DNA of 64,000 nt, from NCBI GenBank assembly GCA_963803425.1, contig CAWDMA010000001.1, forward strand, positions 434,001 through 498,000. The letters run 5' to 3'. This document shows positions 1 to 7,202 of this stretch, piece by piece. This DNA comes from DASPWW01 sp963803425. GTDB taxonomy: Bacteria; Actinomycetota; Thermoleophilia; Solirubrobacterales; 70-9. The position numbers and the translations under genes are program-made. Within the stretch, counting starts at the first letter, position 1. Every line of letters starts with the position of its first letter. The notes under the pieces are model-generated. The model saw nothing but the letters and a program-made list of their open reading frames with translations. It made no database searches and was not told the DNA's origin.

Positions 1-346
1 TCGGTGGGGCTGCTCGCCGGAGCGCAAATCCAGGCCGGGTTCGGCGGCGCGCTGGTGATGATCGCGCTCGCGATCTGCATCTGCCTCGCCTTCGGGTCGG
101 TAGGGCTCGCAGTGGGTATGCGGAGCAGCACGCCGGAGTCGGTGCAGAGCCTCTTCCCCCTGATCTTCGCCTTCCTCTTCATGAGCTCGATGAGTCAGCT
201 ACACGATCGAGGGGCTCCGGAGCTTGCTGATCACCGGCTGGGACGGCGAGGCGCTGGCCCTCGGCTTCGGCTGCGCCCTCGGCATCCTTGGCATCGGACT
301 CACCTTCGCGTCGCTCGGCCTCAAGGAGAGGATGGTGCGGACGTGA
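1..346 (+). pseudogene. ABC-2 type transporter permease, C-terminal part, internally deleted
   Basis: The gene is open at the left edge. From base 1 the frame reads a hydrophobic run (LVMIALAICICLAFGSVGLA, then FAFLFMSSM), as in the last membrane helices of DrrB/ABC-2 permeases of drug exporters. From about base 197 the protein continues one frame over (YTIEGLRSLLITGWDGEALA, then a last helix and KERMVRT, stop 344-346). The roughly 25 residues that normally separate these parts (the amphipathic P-x-W-L segment before the final helix) are missing, so this is a deletion plus a frame change rather than one miscalled base. The stop overlaps the next start (GTGA), so the pair was an operon. Family from hydropathy and recognised pattern; substrate unknown. 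Confidence 0.6.
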
Positions 347-636
347 GGCCCTACTTCTCCGTCGCCGAGCCGGGAAAGGGAGATGAACTCGCCAAGTTGC
401 TCCTCGAGGCTGCCGACGCGCTAGCCGACACCGATGCCTGCCGCGTGTACCTCGTAAGCCGCTCCCCCGATGCCGAGGAGGTGGTCTGGGTGACGGAGTT
501 CTGGACCAACGCCGCCGAACATTCGGCGTCTCTTGAGAGCGACTCCACCCGGGCTCTAATCGAACGAGCCAGTCCGCTGATCGCTGGATCACCCGACGCA
601 ACTGAATTGGCCCCCCTCGGTGGCAAGGGCCTGTAG
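343..636 (+). CDS. Antibiotic biosynthesis monooxygenase (ABM) domain protein
   Basis: 97 residues starting at a GTG that overlaps the permease stop (GTGA). RPYFSVAEPGKGDELAKLLL at the N-terminus and a central VVWVTEFWTNAAEHSASL match the single ferredoxin-like ABM fold: a first strand, a helix containing the KGDELAKLL pattern, the WVTEFW strand, then the H-S-x-S-L helix. Members act as small cofactor-free quinol or anthrone monooxygenases, or in heme degradation; the substrate cannot be told here. Translational coupling to a drug-type ABC permease suggests a former resistance or secondary-metabolite operon (inference). Confidence 0.7.
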   Translation: MRPYFSVAEPGKGDELAKLLLEAADALADTDACRVYLVSRSPDAEEVVWVTEFWTNAAEHSASLESDSTRALIERASPLIAGSPDATELAPLGGKGL

Positions 637-828
637 CTTCGAGCCGTTGGCTGGCTCCTCCGTTCGCGTGAAATGGGGCGTCCGCGGAAGGTGCGCCGGG
701 CGCCTGGGTTGGACGAGCCGGGACCGTCCGCCCCGCCCGTACCGGACGCGCGCATCGCCAAAGCAGAGCGGAAGCCAATGCTCGCCGGCGCAGTGCGGCT
801 GCCGGTCGTCCAGGGCGAGAGCCAGAAA

Positions 829-1392
829 TCAGTCCGACTCATCGTGAGCGCGTCCGTAGCGCTCGTAGATCACGCGCGAGCCGAACGTCCTGGTCTCGAT
901 CAGGTCCAGCGCGATGTCTTCGGTGACCGGCGGCAGGAACGGCGTGCCGCCACCGACGGCGACCGGATGGCGGAACATGCGCAGCTCGTCGACGAGGCCA
1001 AGCTCGATCGCCTCCGCGGCCAGGCCGGCGCCGCCGATCCCGACGTTCTTGTCGGTCGCGTCGATCGCCGCAGCGGCCTCCGCGGCCACCGACGCCTCGG
1101 CGAGCCGGGCGTTGCCCTCGACGCTGTCGAGCGTGCGGCTGAAGACGATCTTCGGGAGCGCACACCAGACGTCGGCGAACGCGGCGTCGAGCACGGTTTC
1201 GCGCATCGACGGATCCGTCTCCCACACCAGCATCGTCTCGAAGAGCCTGCGGCCGAGCAGAAAGCCGCCGAGCTCGCGTACCTGTGCGGTGTGGAAACCA
1301 AACAGCTCCTCGCTCGGGACGGTCCAATCGAACTCGCCCTCGCGGTCGGCGATAAAGCCGTCCACCGAGACGCCCATCGAGTAGATCAGCAT
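829..1392 (-). CDS. Dihydrofolate reductase family protein (RibD C-terminal domain)
   Basis: 187 residues from ATG 1392 (MLIYSMGVSVDGFIADREGE). The YSMGVSVDGFIA start, the FLLGRRLFETM segment, KIVFSRTLDSVEG and the late GGGTPF loop are landmarks of the actinobacterial dihydrofolate-reductase-like RibD_C family, an NADPH-binding Rossmann-type fold. These are mostly uncharacterised reductases, not true folate DHFR. The reading frame stays open upstream to 1518. A good Shine-Dalgarno (GAAGGAGAG) lies near 1425, but the ATG spaced for it is in another frame and encodes only nine residues (MSSSSLKPC), so the N-terminus may carry a small indel or a short leader. Monocistronic on this strand. Confidence 0.8.
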   Translation of the reverse strand: MLIYSMGVSVDGFIADREGEFDWTVPSEELFGFHTAQVRELGGFLLGRRLFETMLVWETDPSMRETVLDAAFADVWCALPKIVFSRTLDSVEGNARLAEASVAAEAAAAIDATDKNVGIGGAGLAAEAIELGLVDELRMFRHPVAVGGGTPFLPPVTEDIALDLIETRTFGSRVIYERYGRAHDESD

Positions 1393-1613
1393 GGCTTCAA
1401 GCTTGAGCTTGACATCGGACTCTCCTTCCTTCTGCAGGTTGCTCTGCCACGCTGGCGATCGTCGCCACATAGCCCATCCGGATGCGTGACATATGGAGAT
1501 ACCCTCCCGCATCTCCACTCCCCCGTGGGTACAGCTCTACGCTGGGCCACGAGGCGAATCAACCTGATCTGCGGCATCCCCGCTGTTCAGGCGAGCAATC
1601 GGAGGAATCACAC

Positions 1614-2123
1614 ATGGACACCGGAGCCGACCTGGGGGCGATCTTCGACGAACACGTCGCGGACGAGTTCGAGATCAAGGACGTCGACGCGACGATGGGG
1701 ACCATGACCGACGATCCGTACGTGTGGCACGTGCCGGCGCTGACCGGGGCGTCCGGTCGCGAGAACGTGCGGGAGTTCTACTCGACGCAGCTCGTCGGAC
1801 GGCTGCCGGAGGACGCCGTGCTACGGCGGATCTCGCGGACCGTTGCGAGCAACCAAGTCGTCGAGGAGTTCGTCGTCGAGTTCACGCACGACGTCGAGAT
1901 CCCGTTCATGCTGCCCGGTGTCCCGCCGACGGGGCGGAAGGTGCGGCTCCCCCACGTCGTGATAATGGGATTCCAGGGCGACAAGGTCGCCCACGAGCAC
2001 ATCTACTGGGATCAGGCGAGCCTGCTCGTCCAGGTCGGCCTCCTCGACCCCGCGGGGCTTCCAATCGCGGGTGTCGAACAGGCCGAGCGCCTGGTCGAGC
2101 TCGCGGGCGTTGACGCAACCTAA
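1614..2123 (+). CDS. NTF2-like / SnoaL-fold protein
   Basis: 169 residues from ATG 1614 with GGAGGA at 1601-1606. The pattern of a helical N-terminus (FDEHVADEFEIKDVDATMGT), a DPYVWHVPALTGASGR turn, VVEEFVVEFTHDVEIPFMLP and the terminal KVAHEHIYWDQASLLVQVGL is the cone-shaped alpha+beta fold of the NTF2/SnoaL superfamily. The HEHIYWDQ strand is typical of nuclear-transport-factor-2 family proteins annotated beside dienelactone-hydrolase genes. Such proteins are small-molecule isomerases, cyclases or binding proteins; no substrate can be assigned. It stands alone between divergent or unrelated genes. Confidence 0.75.
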   Translation: MDTGADLGAIFDEHVADEFEIKDVDATMGTMTDDPYVWHVPALTGASGRENVREFYSTQLVGRLPEDAVLRRISRTVASNQVVEEFVVEFTHDVEIPFMLPGVPPTGRKVRLPHVVIMGFQGDKVAHEHIYWDQASLLVQVGLLDPAGLPIAGVEQAERLVELAGVDAT

Positions 2124-2617
2124 GCTGCGTCCCACCCACACAGACTCCTCCCTCTGGTCCGGGTGCGGGCGGGGCGCGGATCGGAGCGCTGATTGGGCCG
2201 GGCTTCGGGCCGGTTCGCTCGCCTCGAGCGAGACGCCTCCGGGACTGGTCCGCAGACGGCACTCACCCGCTGTTCAAAAGCCAGAAACCGCTTGTCCAAG
2301 CGGAAATGTCGGAAACGGTCCCGGGTCTCGAAACCGTTATGGGCCATTTCGGTCCATCGAGGGTCCGCATCCCTCCCCCTGCGCTATACGGCAAACCGCC
2401 TCCGGGATCGCGGTCCGTGCGTGGCCGGACCATCGCGCAGACCATCGCGCGGATCCCAGTCGCAGAGCCGTTTCTGGCGCCTCCAAGCCCGCCGGACCAT
2501 CGCACGGGGCGCTCGTGCTACGAGGCGACGGCCGGCGCCGTCGATCTCTGGAGCAAAAGCCTTGGGAGTGTGACGGCGGCGAGCGTCAACATGGGCTGTG
2601 GCGCGCTGAACGACCAG
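2124..2617. other. Non-coding stretch without an intact gene
   Basis: No frame here has convincing protein character. What can be seen is a short perfect hairpin at 2288-2303 (CCGCTTG-TC-CAAGCGG) just upstream of a tRNA-Ser-like 3' half (2328-2386). The rest is GC-rich sequence with no obvious promoter or gene and probably represents decayed DNA. Confidence 0.5.
2328..2386 (+). repeat. tRNA-Ser-like 3' half, copy 1 (degenerate)
   Basis: The stretch resembles the 3' half of a class II tRNA: a variable arm GGGCCATTTCGGTCC that folds as a hairpin, a T-arm GAGGG-TCCGCAT-CCCTC (T-loop mutated from TTCGAAT) and an acceptor 3' strand CCCCCTGCGC. There is no matching 5' half (acceptor strand or D-arm) in the 100 bases before it, so it cannot be a functional tRNA. 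Related copies lie at 3868-3926 and 12443-12490. Confidence 0.6.
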
Positions 2618-2849
2618 CTAGCCGGTGCCGGCCTCGCGCTCGGCTACGCGGGCGACGTTGCGGGCGATCAGACCGATGATCGGCGCATACGCCCGCGCCG
2701 CCACCGACCACAGCCCGCGCGAGCCGTCGACCGCGTGCTCGATCCGCGAGCCGCTTCCCGCGGGCGCGAACCGCGTGGCGAACGCTCAGCCCCGCGACCT
2801 CCCAGACCACCTCGACCGGGGCCGCGCACTCGACCACGTGGACGCACAC
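2618..2849 (-). pseudogene. SRPBCC / polyketide-cyclase-like fragment, frame-broken
   Basis: From GTG 2849 the minus strand reads VCVHVVECAAPVEVVWEVAG, the characteristic opening strand and helix of SRPBCC (START/Bet v 1-like) lipid-binding proteins. After about 35 residues the match moves to another frame: RFAPAGSGSRIEHAVDGSRG, then LWSVAARAYAPIIGLIARNV, stop 2618-2620. That is a typical C-terminal strand and long helix of this fold. The central half of the ~145-residue domain is missing, so this is a remnant. The start is preceded by TAGCGT/TAGGGT at leaderless-promoter distance. It follows the heliorhodopsin remnant on the same strand. Confidence 0.55.
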
Positions 2850-2892
2850 GGACCCTACGCTAGTCGGTCATGCGGCCCGCCGGGGCGCTGAT

Positions 2893-3029
2893 CATCCTGC
2901 CAGCGCCCCGGCGTAGACCTGCCACGCGAGCGCCGACTTCGCAGCACGGCTCAGGACGATGTAGGCGCGCTCGCCGAACAGGTAGTCGCGCCACGGCCGA
3001 CCTGCCGATCCTGGAGCAGCGTGTCAACC
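2893..3029 (-). pseudogene. Heliorhodopsin C-terminal remnant (TM7 with retinal lysine)
   Basis: The minus strand encodes RPWRDYLFGERAYIVLSRAA followed by KSALAWQVYAGALAG and a stop at 2893-2895. This matches the end of heliorhodopsins: a short cytoplasmic loop ending F/Y-G-E-R/K-x-Y, then helix 7 containing S-x-x-x-K. The lysine forms the Schiff base with retinal and the serine four residues earlier lines the pocket (Ser237/Lys241 in the family's reference protein, from memory). The frame is closed by a stop just upstream and helices 1-6 are absent, so only this fragment survives. Heliorhodopsins are frequent in actinobacteria. Family call by pattern recognition. Confidence 0.6.
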
Positions 3030-3085
3030 GCGATCCACGGGGGACTTTCAACCCCGAGCGGGTTGGCATGCCCGGTGTACACGGC

Positions 3086-3111
3086 GCAGAGCCCGCGGTT
3101 GCGGGCTCTGC
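3086..3111 (-). terminator. Strong hairpin, likely terminator of the ferredoxin pair
   Basis: Perfect 11-bp inverted repeat GCAGAGCCCGC-(4 nt)-GCGGGCTCTGC. It lies about 40 bases beyond the stop of the minus-strand gene at 3153-3437 and before the heliorhodopsin remnant. There is no U-tract, as is usual for GC-rich actinobacterial terminators. Confidence 0.6.
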
Positions 3112-3152
3112 GGGGCGGGGTGTGTGGTGTGGAATGGGGTGGGAGGTAGCGA

Positions 3153-3437
3153 TCAGTCGGCGGGGGAAGAGATTCCGAGGTCCGCCCCCGCGGATTCCTC
3201 GTCGCCCTGCTGGGCGACCCGCTGCGCGCTGCGCGCGCCGGTGACCGGGACCTGGGCGCCGGAGCTGCTCGCGGTGCGCACCGATGCAAGTCCGGTGGGG
3301 CTCTTCGACGCCACCGTCTGCGTGCTGGGCTGCGGTTGCTGGCCGCCGTGCGACCAGGCGATCCCGCCGCCGATCAGACCGCCGATGAACGTCAGCGTCG
3401 CGAGCGTCGCGAGCGTCAGTCGCCTGGCGTGGCTCAT
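3153..3437 (-). CDS. Small secreted or membrane-anchored protein
   Basis: 94 residues from ATG 3437 (MSHARRLTLATLATLTFIGG). Positive residues and a single hydrophobic segment (about residues 7-28) form a signal peptide or anchor, followed by a low-complexity Ser/Gln/Ala/Pro-rich tail with no recognisable domain. The start overlaps the stop of the upstream ferredoxin gene (ATGA), so the two are co-translated. It could be a membrane-bound accessory to the ferredoxin or simply a cell-surface peptide; function unknown. Confidence 0.6.
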   Translation of the reverse strand: MSHARRLTLATLATLTFIGGLIGGGIAWSHGGQQPQPSTQTVASKSPTGLASVRTASSSGAQVPVTGARSAQRVAQQGDEESAGADLGISSPAD

Positions 3438-3658
3438 GGGTACACCTCCTCGCCGGTCTCGGCGTCCACCACCGCGATCGCTCCGGCGGGGCACGCCTGC
3501 GCGGCCTCGATGATCAGATCCGGAGATCCCTCGCCGACGACCACCGCTACGTCCTCGACCTGAAAGATCTCAGGGGCGATCACGGCGCAGTCGCCGTGAG
3601 CGAGGCACGCGGACTCGTCGATTCTTGGCAGATACCTCGTGGCTTGCTTGGCTTCCAT
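3434..3658 (-). CDS. Ferredoxin, single-cluster (3Fe-4S/4Fe-4S type)
   Basis: 74 residues from ATG 3658 with AGGAAAG a few bases upstream; the frame extends to 3694, but the internal ATG has the better ribosome site. The protein reads YLPRIDESACLAHGDCAVIA, then EIFQVEDVAVVV and a late ACPAGAI. Cysteines in C-x5-C ... C-P are the ligand pattern of the small acidic ferredoxins that feed electrons to cytochrome P450s and related oxygenases in actinobacteria (usually [3Fe-4S]). No partner P450 or reductase is nearby. It is the first gene of a two-gene unit with the 94-residue membrane protein. Confidence 0.85.
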   Translation of the reverse strand: MEAKQATRYLPRIDESACLAHGDCAVIAPEIFQVEDVAVVVGEGSPDLIIEAAQACPAGAIAVVDAETGEEVYP

Positions 3659-3867
3659 TTGCTCTTTCCTTGACTTGGTTCGGTCAAGGACCATCGTGGG
3701 ACTCGGCGGTGAGCAGCGGTTAAGGGGCGCCTGAGAGTTCTCTTACCGGCGCCATCGGCATGGCCGAGGTACTAGACCCCGCCGCCTCGTTCGTCGCCGA
3801 CCAGCGTCGAACCGGTCACCGACTCGTTTGAGATCAAGGCGAAAACGGATGAAAGTGACTGGCAGGC

Positions 3868-3926
3868 TCGAAGACCGTCATGGGCCGTTTCGGTCCATCG
3901 AGGGTTCGAATCCCTCCCCCTCCGCT
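3868..3926 (+). repeat. tRNA-Ser-like 3' half, copy 2 (best preserved)
   Basis: Contains the TCGAAGACCG anticodon-side stretch, a variable-arm hairpin GGGCCG-TTT-CGGTCC, an intact T-arm GAGGG-TTCGAAT-CCCTC and the acceptor 3' strand CCCCCTCCGC, ending CTA rather than CCA. The expected 5' GGAGGGGG strand and D-arm are absent upstream, so it is a half tRNA. It differs from copy 1 at about seven positions. Confidence 0.65.
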
Positions 3927-3931
3927 AAAGG

Positions 3932-3962
3932 CCGGAATTCCGCTTTCCGAAGCGGTTTCCGG
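3932..3962. terminator. Hairpin following the tRNA-like fragment
   Basis: Nested inverted repeat CCGGAA-tt-CCGCTT-(4 nt)-AAGCGG-t-TTCCGG directly after the tRNA-like sequence. The inner CCGCTT/AAGCGG arms recur in the hairpin at 2288-2303 next to copy 1, so the hairpin may belong to the same dispersed element. It may act as a terminator; there is no T-run. Confidence 0.45.
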
Positions 3963-4067
3963 GGCTCTGTTCTCGAAGCAACAGTCTTGACCTCGCCGCT
4001 CCTCGCCGTAAGACGGGGGCGCCGCGAGCCGGAAAGGCCAAAAGCCAAGCGCGATACTGCGTGGGCG

Positions 4068-4460
4068 ATGTCGAAGGAGAACGTGGAGGTTGTGCGCCGT
4101 GGCTTCGAAGCCTTCCAGCGAGGCGGACCCGAGGCGATGCTCGAGCATTTCAGCGACGACGTGATCACCTACCGCCCTGAGCCGGACGGAGCGACCCTCC
4201 ACGGCAAGGCGGGATTCCGCGACGCCGTCGCCGACTGGACGGAGGATTTCAGCCAGTGGCAGGTGCTTCCCCAGGAGTTCACCGATCTGGGCGAGCGGGT
4301 CCTGGTTCGGGTCCTCCAGATAGCGCAAGGGAGAACCAGCGGCGTCCGTGTGGAGGAGGACTGGTGGTTCCTTTTCGAGCTGACCGGTAGCGAAGTGTCG
4401 AAGCTCAGCTTCTATTCCAACCCCGCCGAGGCCCTCGAAGCCGCGCGGCCGCGGGAGTAG
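4068..4460 (+). CDS. SnoaL-like / NTF2 family protein
   Basis: 130 residues from ATG 4068. The opening SKENVEVVRRGFEAFQRGGP, the HFSDDVITYRPEPDG segment and GKAGFRDAVADWTEDFSQW are hallmark pieces of the actinobacterial SnoaL-like (PF12680-type) family; VEEDWWFLFELTGSEVSKL supplies the last two strands and SFYSNPAEALEA the C-terminal helix. Members bind or isomerise small hydrophobic compounds, with no function predictable from sequence alone. The frame is open upstream through the tRNA-like element, but that part is not coding: the SKENV start is the conserved family N-terminus. Monocistronic. Confidence 0.8.
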   Translation: MSKENVEVVRRGFEAFQRGGPEAMLEHFSDDVITYRPEPDGATLHGKAGFRDAVADWTEDFSQWQVLPQEFTDLGERVLVRVLQIAQGRTSGVRVEEDWWFLFELTGSEVSKLSFYSNPAEALEAARPRE

Positions 4461-4478
4461 CGCAGGATCAGTGTTCGC

Positions 4479-4745
4479 CTATTTGCGGCGCAGCAGGCGG
4501 GTCAGCCGCCCGGGACGCCGCGGCTCGATCTCATCGCGTAGGGGCAGGTTGCCGTCGCGCCGGGCGTTCATGACGCACCTGCCGTGTGCATGGCGGCGAC
4601 GGGATACATCGCCCTCCGGAAGCACGAGCATGTGATCGCGCAGGGCCGGCAGCAGGCCGCCGCACAGTGGGCAACGGTAGGTCGCCGGCTTGCGGTTGCT
4701 GGCCGGGCGCACCGCGTACCAGCGAGCCTTGCGGAAGTCGTCCAT
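4479..4745 (-). CDS. Small zinc-ribbon protein
   Basis: 88 residues from ATG 4745 (MDDFRKARWYAVRPASNRKP). A C-x2-C knuckle (YRCPLCGGLL) is followed by DHMLVLPEGD and then RRRHAHGRCVM, giving a second His/Cys pair, so one zinc site is likely. The Arg-rich C-terminus (EPRRPGRLTRLLRRK) could bind nucleic acid. Proteins of this design, always beginning with a D-x-F-x-x-A-R-W-Y motif, are common in actinobacteria and uncharacterised. Start chosen at that conserved motif; the frame is open further upstream but of poor quality. Confidence 0.7.
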   Translation of the reverse strand: MDDFRKARWYAVRPASNRKPATYRCPLCGGLLPALRDHMLVLPEGDVSRRRHAHGRCVMNARRDGNLPLRDEIEPRRPGRLTRLLRRK

Positions 4746-5065
4746 CGCGCTCTGTCGGTTTAGCGGATTCCGACGGCGGGGGTTGCGCCCTGCATGGAGA
4801 GGAGTCGCATGAGCCGGCGCTGCTGCTTGCGGGTGGTTGCGAGAGCGGAGGTGGCCGTCGCCGAAGGCGTACCAGAAACCGTGGAGCTTTCGAGTCAACG
4901 GTCCTCCTGACCGTTGACGAAACGATGGATGCCTTGCGCAAAGCCGAGCAAGTCCAGTACCGAGCGCCCGGAGCGTAGCGGGGTGCGCCCCCGACCCGTT
5001 TACGTCACCCGCACGTCGCTCAATCAGCGACCGTCTTCACCGCGGCAACGCACGGCGCCGCCGCA
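4746..5065. other. Intergenic, no gene recognised
   Basis: About 320 bases between two minus-strand zinc-ribbon genes. Frames on both strands are open by composition only, with Arg/Pro/Ala-rich translations. I see no conserved domain, RNA or repeat. Confidence 0.4.
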
Positions 5066-5272
5066 TCACCGTGAATCTCCGCCGCCGCCGGGCACTTCAC
5101 GGACGTGGAAGACGTAACCGCAGTGCGCGCAGACTTCGGATTTCACGGGGGTTCGCTCGCCGCAGCGAGAGCACTTCTTGGTGCGGCTTGGCAGCCAGGG
5201 GGAGCGACCGGCGAGAAAGGCGACCACCACGAGACCCGCAACGGCAACGCCGATGATGATCGCCACGGTCAT
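5066..5272 (-). CDS. Membrane-anchored zinc-ribbon protein
   Basis: 68 residues. One N-terminal transmembrane helix (about residues 3-22, AIIIGVAVAGLVVVAFLAG) is followed by a compact zinc ribbon, KKCSRCGERT ... VCAHCGYVF, i.e. two C-x2-C knuckles separated by about 11 residues. This puts a rubredoxin-like zinc ribbon on the inner face of the membrane. It resembles small actinobacterial proteins of unknown role; possible functions are assembly or protein contacts rather than catalysis. Second of two neighbouring zinc-ribbon genes on this strand. Confidence 0.7.
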   Translation of the reverse strand: MTVAIIIGVAVAGLVVVAFLAGRSPWLPSRTKKCSRCGERTPVKSEVCAHCGYVFHVREVPGGGGDSR

Positions 5273-5382
5273 CCGAAGCTAGCCCAAGTTGGATTCACGC
5301 CGGGCACCGGACGGACGATAGCGGCGGGGATCGGACGTACGCGCGGCGACGACAGCCTAGGCTGAGGCGGAGCCGCGGTCCA

Positions 5383-5544
5383 TCATTGCTTCGTCGCGGG
5401 TCGTCTTGCTGCGTTCGAGACCGACCGCTCCGGGACCGGCGATGGGGCAGGGATGGGCGACGCGATGGGCATCGGTGACGGCGGCGGAAACCCCGAACGC
5501 GGGGCCGGTATCGGGGATGGAGAGGTGGTGGCGTCTGTGGCCAT
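5383..5544 (-). CDS. Short Pro/Ser-rich protein
   Basis: 53 residues from ATG 5544, preceded by a very strong Shine-Dalgarno (AAGGAGG, six bases upstream). The body is low-complexity (TTSPSPIPAP, then SPMPIASPIPAPSPVPE) with a basic tail ending RRPATKQ; stop at 5383-5385. No domain is recognisable. It follows the tandem-repeat helical protein (5642-6121) by about 100 bases on the same strand and may be co-transcribed. The ribosome site, not the protein, is the main support for calling it. Confidence 0.5.
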   Translation of the reverse strand: MATDATTSPSPIPAPRSGFPPPSPMPIASPIPAPSPVPERSVSNAARRPATKQ

Positions 5545-5641
5545 GTTGGCCTCCTTGTGGTGCTGGTGGAGTTAGGTGGCTAACGCGTTTCGGCTAACGC
5601 GCGGCGCCTCTGCTTCGAGTGCGACGAGCGACGGCTCAAGC

Positions 5642-6121
5642 TCATCGGGACGTGGCGCTCTGCGGCTGGTAACCGGGGGTGGCACTCGCGGGTTGCGTCG
5701 CCCGGAGCCCTCGGTGAACGCGATCGACCTCCTCCAAGACATCGCGGCGGTTCGCGAACTTCCGCTCATAACTGCGGACGCTCTTGACCGTGGCCAGGTC
5801 GGCCTCCTTGAGCGCCGTGGCGATCTCCTCGGCGCTGCGGGCGTCGTAGCCTGGGAGCGGCTCGCGTCCACGCATGTAGTGCAGCTTGTTCAGCACAGCC
5901 TCCCGGTTACGATGAGACCGCTCGTAGCTCTCGATCGCCTCGAGCTCGACCTGTGAGTGGTCAGAGAGCCCATCGACCACCTGTCTGTCGTCGAGGCGGC
6001 CATACCCGGCAAATGGGAGCGGAGCCTCAGCGGCTGGACCCGCTTGCGCACCGCCGGCCGGTTCCGATTGGCCGGAAGCGTCGTGGGGAGAAGGACGACG
6101 GAGAGCGCCGAAGATAGTCAT
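5642..6121 (-). CDS. Two-repeat helical protein (DUF8129-like)
   Basis: 159 residues. After a disordered start (to about residue 38), two copies of the same ~45-residue helical unit follow: GYGRLDDRQVVDGLSDHSQV...IESYERSHRNREAVLNKL and GYDARSAEEIATALKEADLA...VRSYERKFANRRDVLEEV. Each has the pattern Y-D/R-x2-x4-E/Q-I/V-x3-L followed by S-Y-E-R-x3-N-R. This repeat (known to me as a DUF8129-type unit) occurs in actinobacterial proteins of unknown function, sometimes beside gas-vesicle or stress genes; nothing of that kind is adjacent. Start ATG 6121 overlaps the stop of a small upstream ORF. Confidence 0.7.
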   Translation of the reverse strand: MTIFGALRRPSPHDASGQSEPAGGAQAGPAAEAPLPFAGYGRLDDRQVVDGLSDHSQVELEAIESYERSHRNREAVLNKLHYMRGREPLPGYDARSAEEIATALKEADLATVKSVRSYERKFANRRDVLEEVDRVHRGLRATQPASATPGYQPQSATSR

Positions 6122-6285
6122 TGGCTGTATCTCTTCCCAGCGATCTCGCCGGGACGGGATGACGCGGCGAAGAATCGCTGATTGAGAAGGGACATTATCA
6201 CGTATTTCATGAATTCTCTTTCAGATATCAACACAGCACGGTCGTCCCCGGTCGCCGCCGGCAGCTGATCGAGGACGGCATACAT
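6118..6285 (-). CDS. Possible small upstream ORF coupled to the two-repeat protein
   Basis: 55 residues from ATG 6285; an internal ATG at about 6210 has GAAAGAG upstream and would give a 30-residue peptide MKYVIMSLLNQRFFAASSRP... ending RYSQ. The stop overlaps the next start (CAATGACT). The region is clearly more AT-rich than its neighbours, so it could equally be a promoter/leader. No homology recognised. Confidence 0.3.
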   Translation of the reverse strand: MYAVLDQLPAATGDDRAVLISEREFMKYVIMSLLNQRFFAASSRPGEIAGKRYSQ

Positions 6286-6363
6286 GTAGCGTCGTTTCCA
6301 TGGGCTCCCTCGGTGCGCTGATCGGAAGCGGCGGTGCCGGTCACGGGTAGCGAACCGATCGGC

Positions 6364-7155
6364 ATGGAGCCGCGGCCGAAGGGCGCGAGTCGGCTGAGCC
6401 GAATGACTGCCGGCCTCCGCGACTTCAGTCGCCGCCGACGTGCGCTGGTCACGGTTTTCGGCTCGCTGGCCACCGCGGCGATCCTCGCGCTGGTCCTCGC
6501 CGGGCGCCGCGAGGAGTTCGCGGCCGCGCTCTCCGTCGCGGCGTGGGTGCTCGCCGTGACAGTGGTGCTGCAGATCGTGGCGCTGCTTGCGCGCAGCGAG
6601 GCGTGGCATCTGTCCATAGGGGCGGCGGGCGGGACGGTCGACCGGCGCGTCCTCTATCGCGCGTCGAGGAGTTTCCGATCCTCGCTGTCGAGGCGATGCT
6701 TGCCGCGGTGGCGTCGTTCACTCTGGTGGCGCCGCTCGGCCTGCCGTGGTGGCTGCCGCTGATCGGCCTCGCCGTCCTCCGCAGCCTGAACGGCGGAAGC
6801 CGCGTGATCGGCTTCGTACTGGTGGCGGTATTCGCTCAGAGCTTCCGCAACCTGGCTGCTGCTGCATGCGGTTGGCGTCGGTGCCTCGATCTTTGATGCG
6901 ACCGCTGTGCTGATCGCGGTGGTGACGCTCGCTCAACTTCCCGTCGGTCCCGGCGTTGGCGCCGCGGCCGCGGTGCTCATTCTCGGTAGCGACGGAGTGG
7001 CGGCAGCGGCGGCTGCCGGGGTCTTGATGACTGTGACCGGCACGGTTGGCGGACTGTGCTTCGCGGGGTGGGCTGGCGCCGACCGGCTGTGGCTCACGAG
7101 CCGCCGGGCCGCCTTGCCGCGGCGCGCTCGTGCCCGAGCCTCGCGGTTGCGCTGA
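6364..7155 (+). pseudogene. Lysylphosphatidylglycerol synthase TM/flippase-like protein, broken
   Basis: Three pieces in alternating frames make up one polytopic membrane protein. 6364-6660: two helices and SEAWHLSIGAAGGTVDRRVL. 6660-6870: EEFPILAVEAMLAAVASFTL, then LNGGSRVIGFVLVAVFAQ. 6870-7155: LHAVGVGASIFDATAVLIAV, then GVLMTVTGTVGGLCFAGWAG. The order and motifs match the UPF0104/LPG-synthase membrane domain (glycolipid-flippase-like). About 50 residues normally between the first and second pieces are absent and there is at least one more frame change near 6870, so the gene is decayed rather than a single misread. Confidence 0.6.
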
Positions 7156-7202
7156 GGCACTATCGACTCGCTCCCGGTCGGCCCCTGCGATGGCGCTGAG
7201 CA

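Noticed and set aside
2263..2505. Minus-strand peptides of the type GGGxRTLDGPKWPITV, also at 3834-4328 and within 12380-12738
   Set aside because: They are translations of the tRNA-Ser-like fragments (T-arm and variable arm) on the opposite strand; such peptides recur in databases wherever this sequence occurs and are not genes.
3868..3926. Functional tRNA-Ser
   Set aside because: No 5' acceptor strand, D-arm or complete anticodon stem can be found upstream, and the 3' end is CTA rather than CCA.
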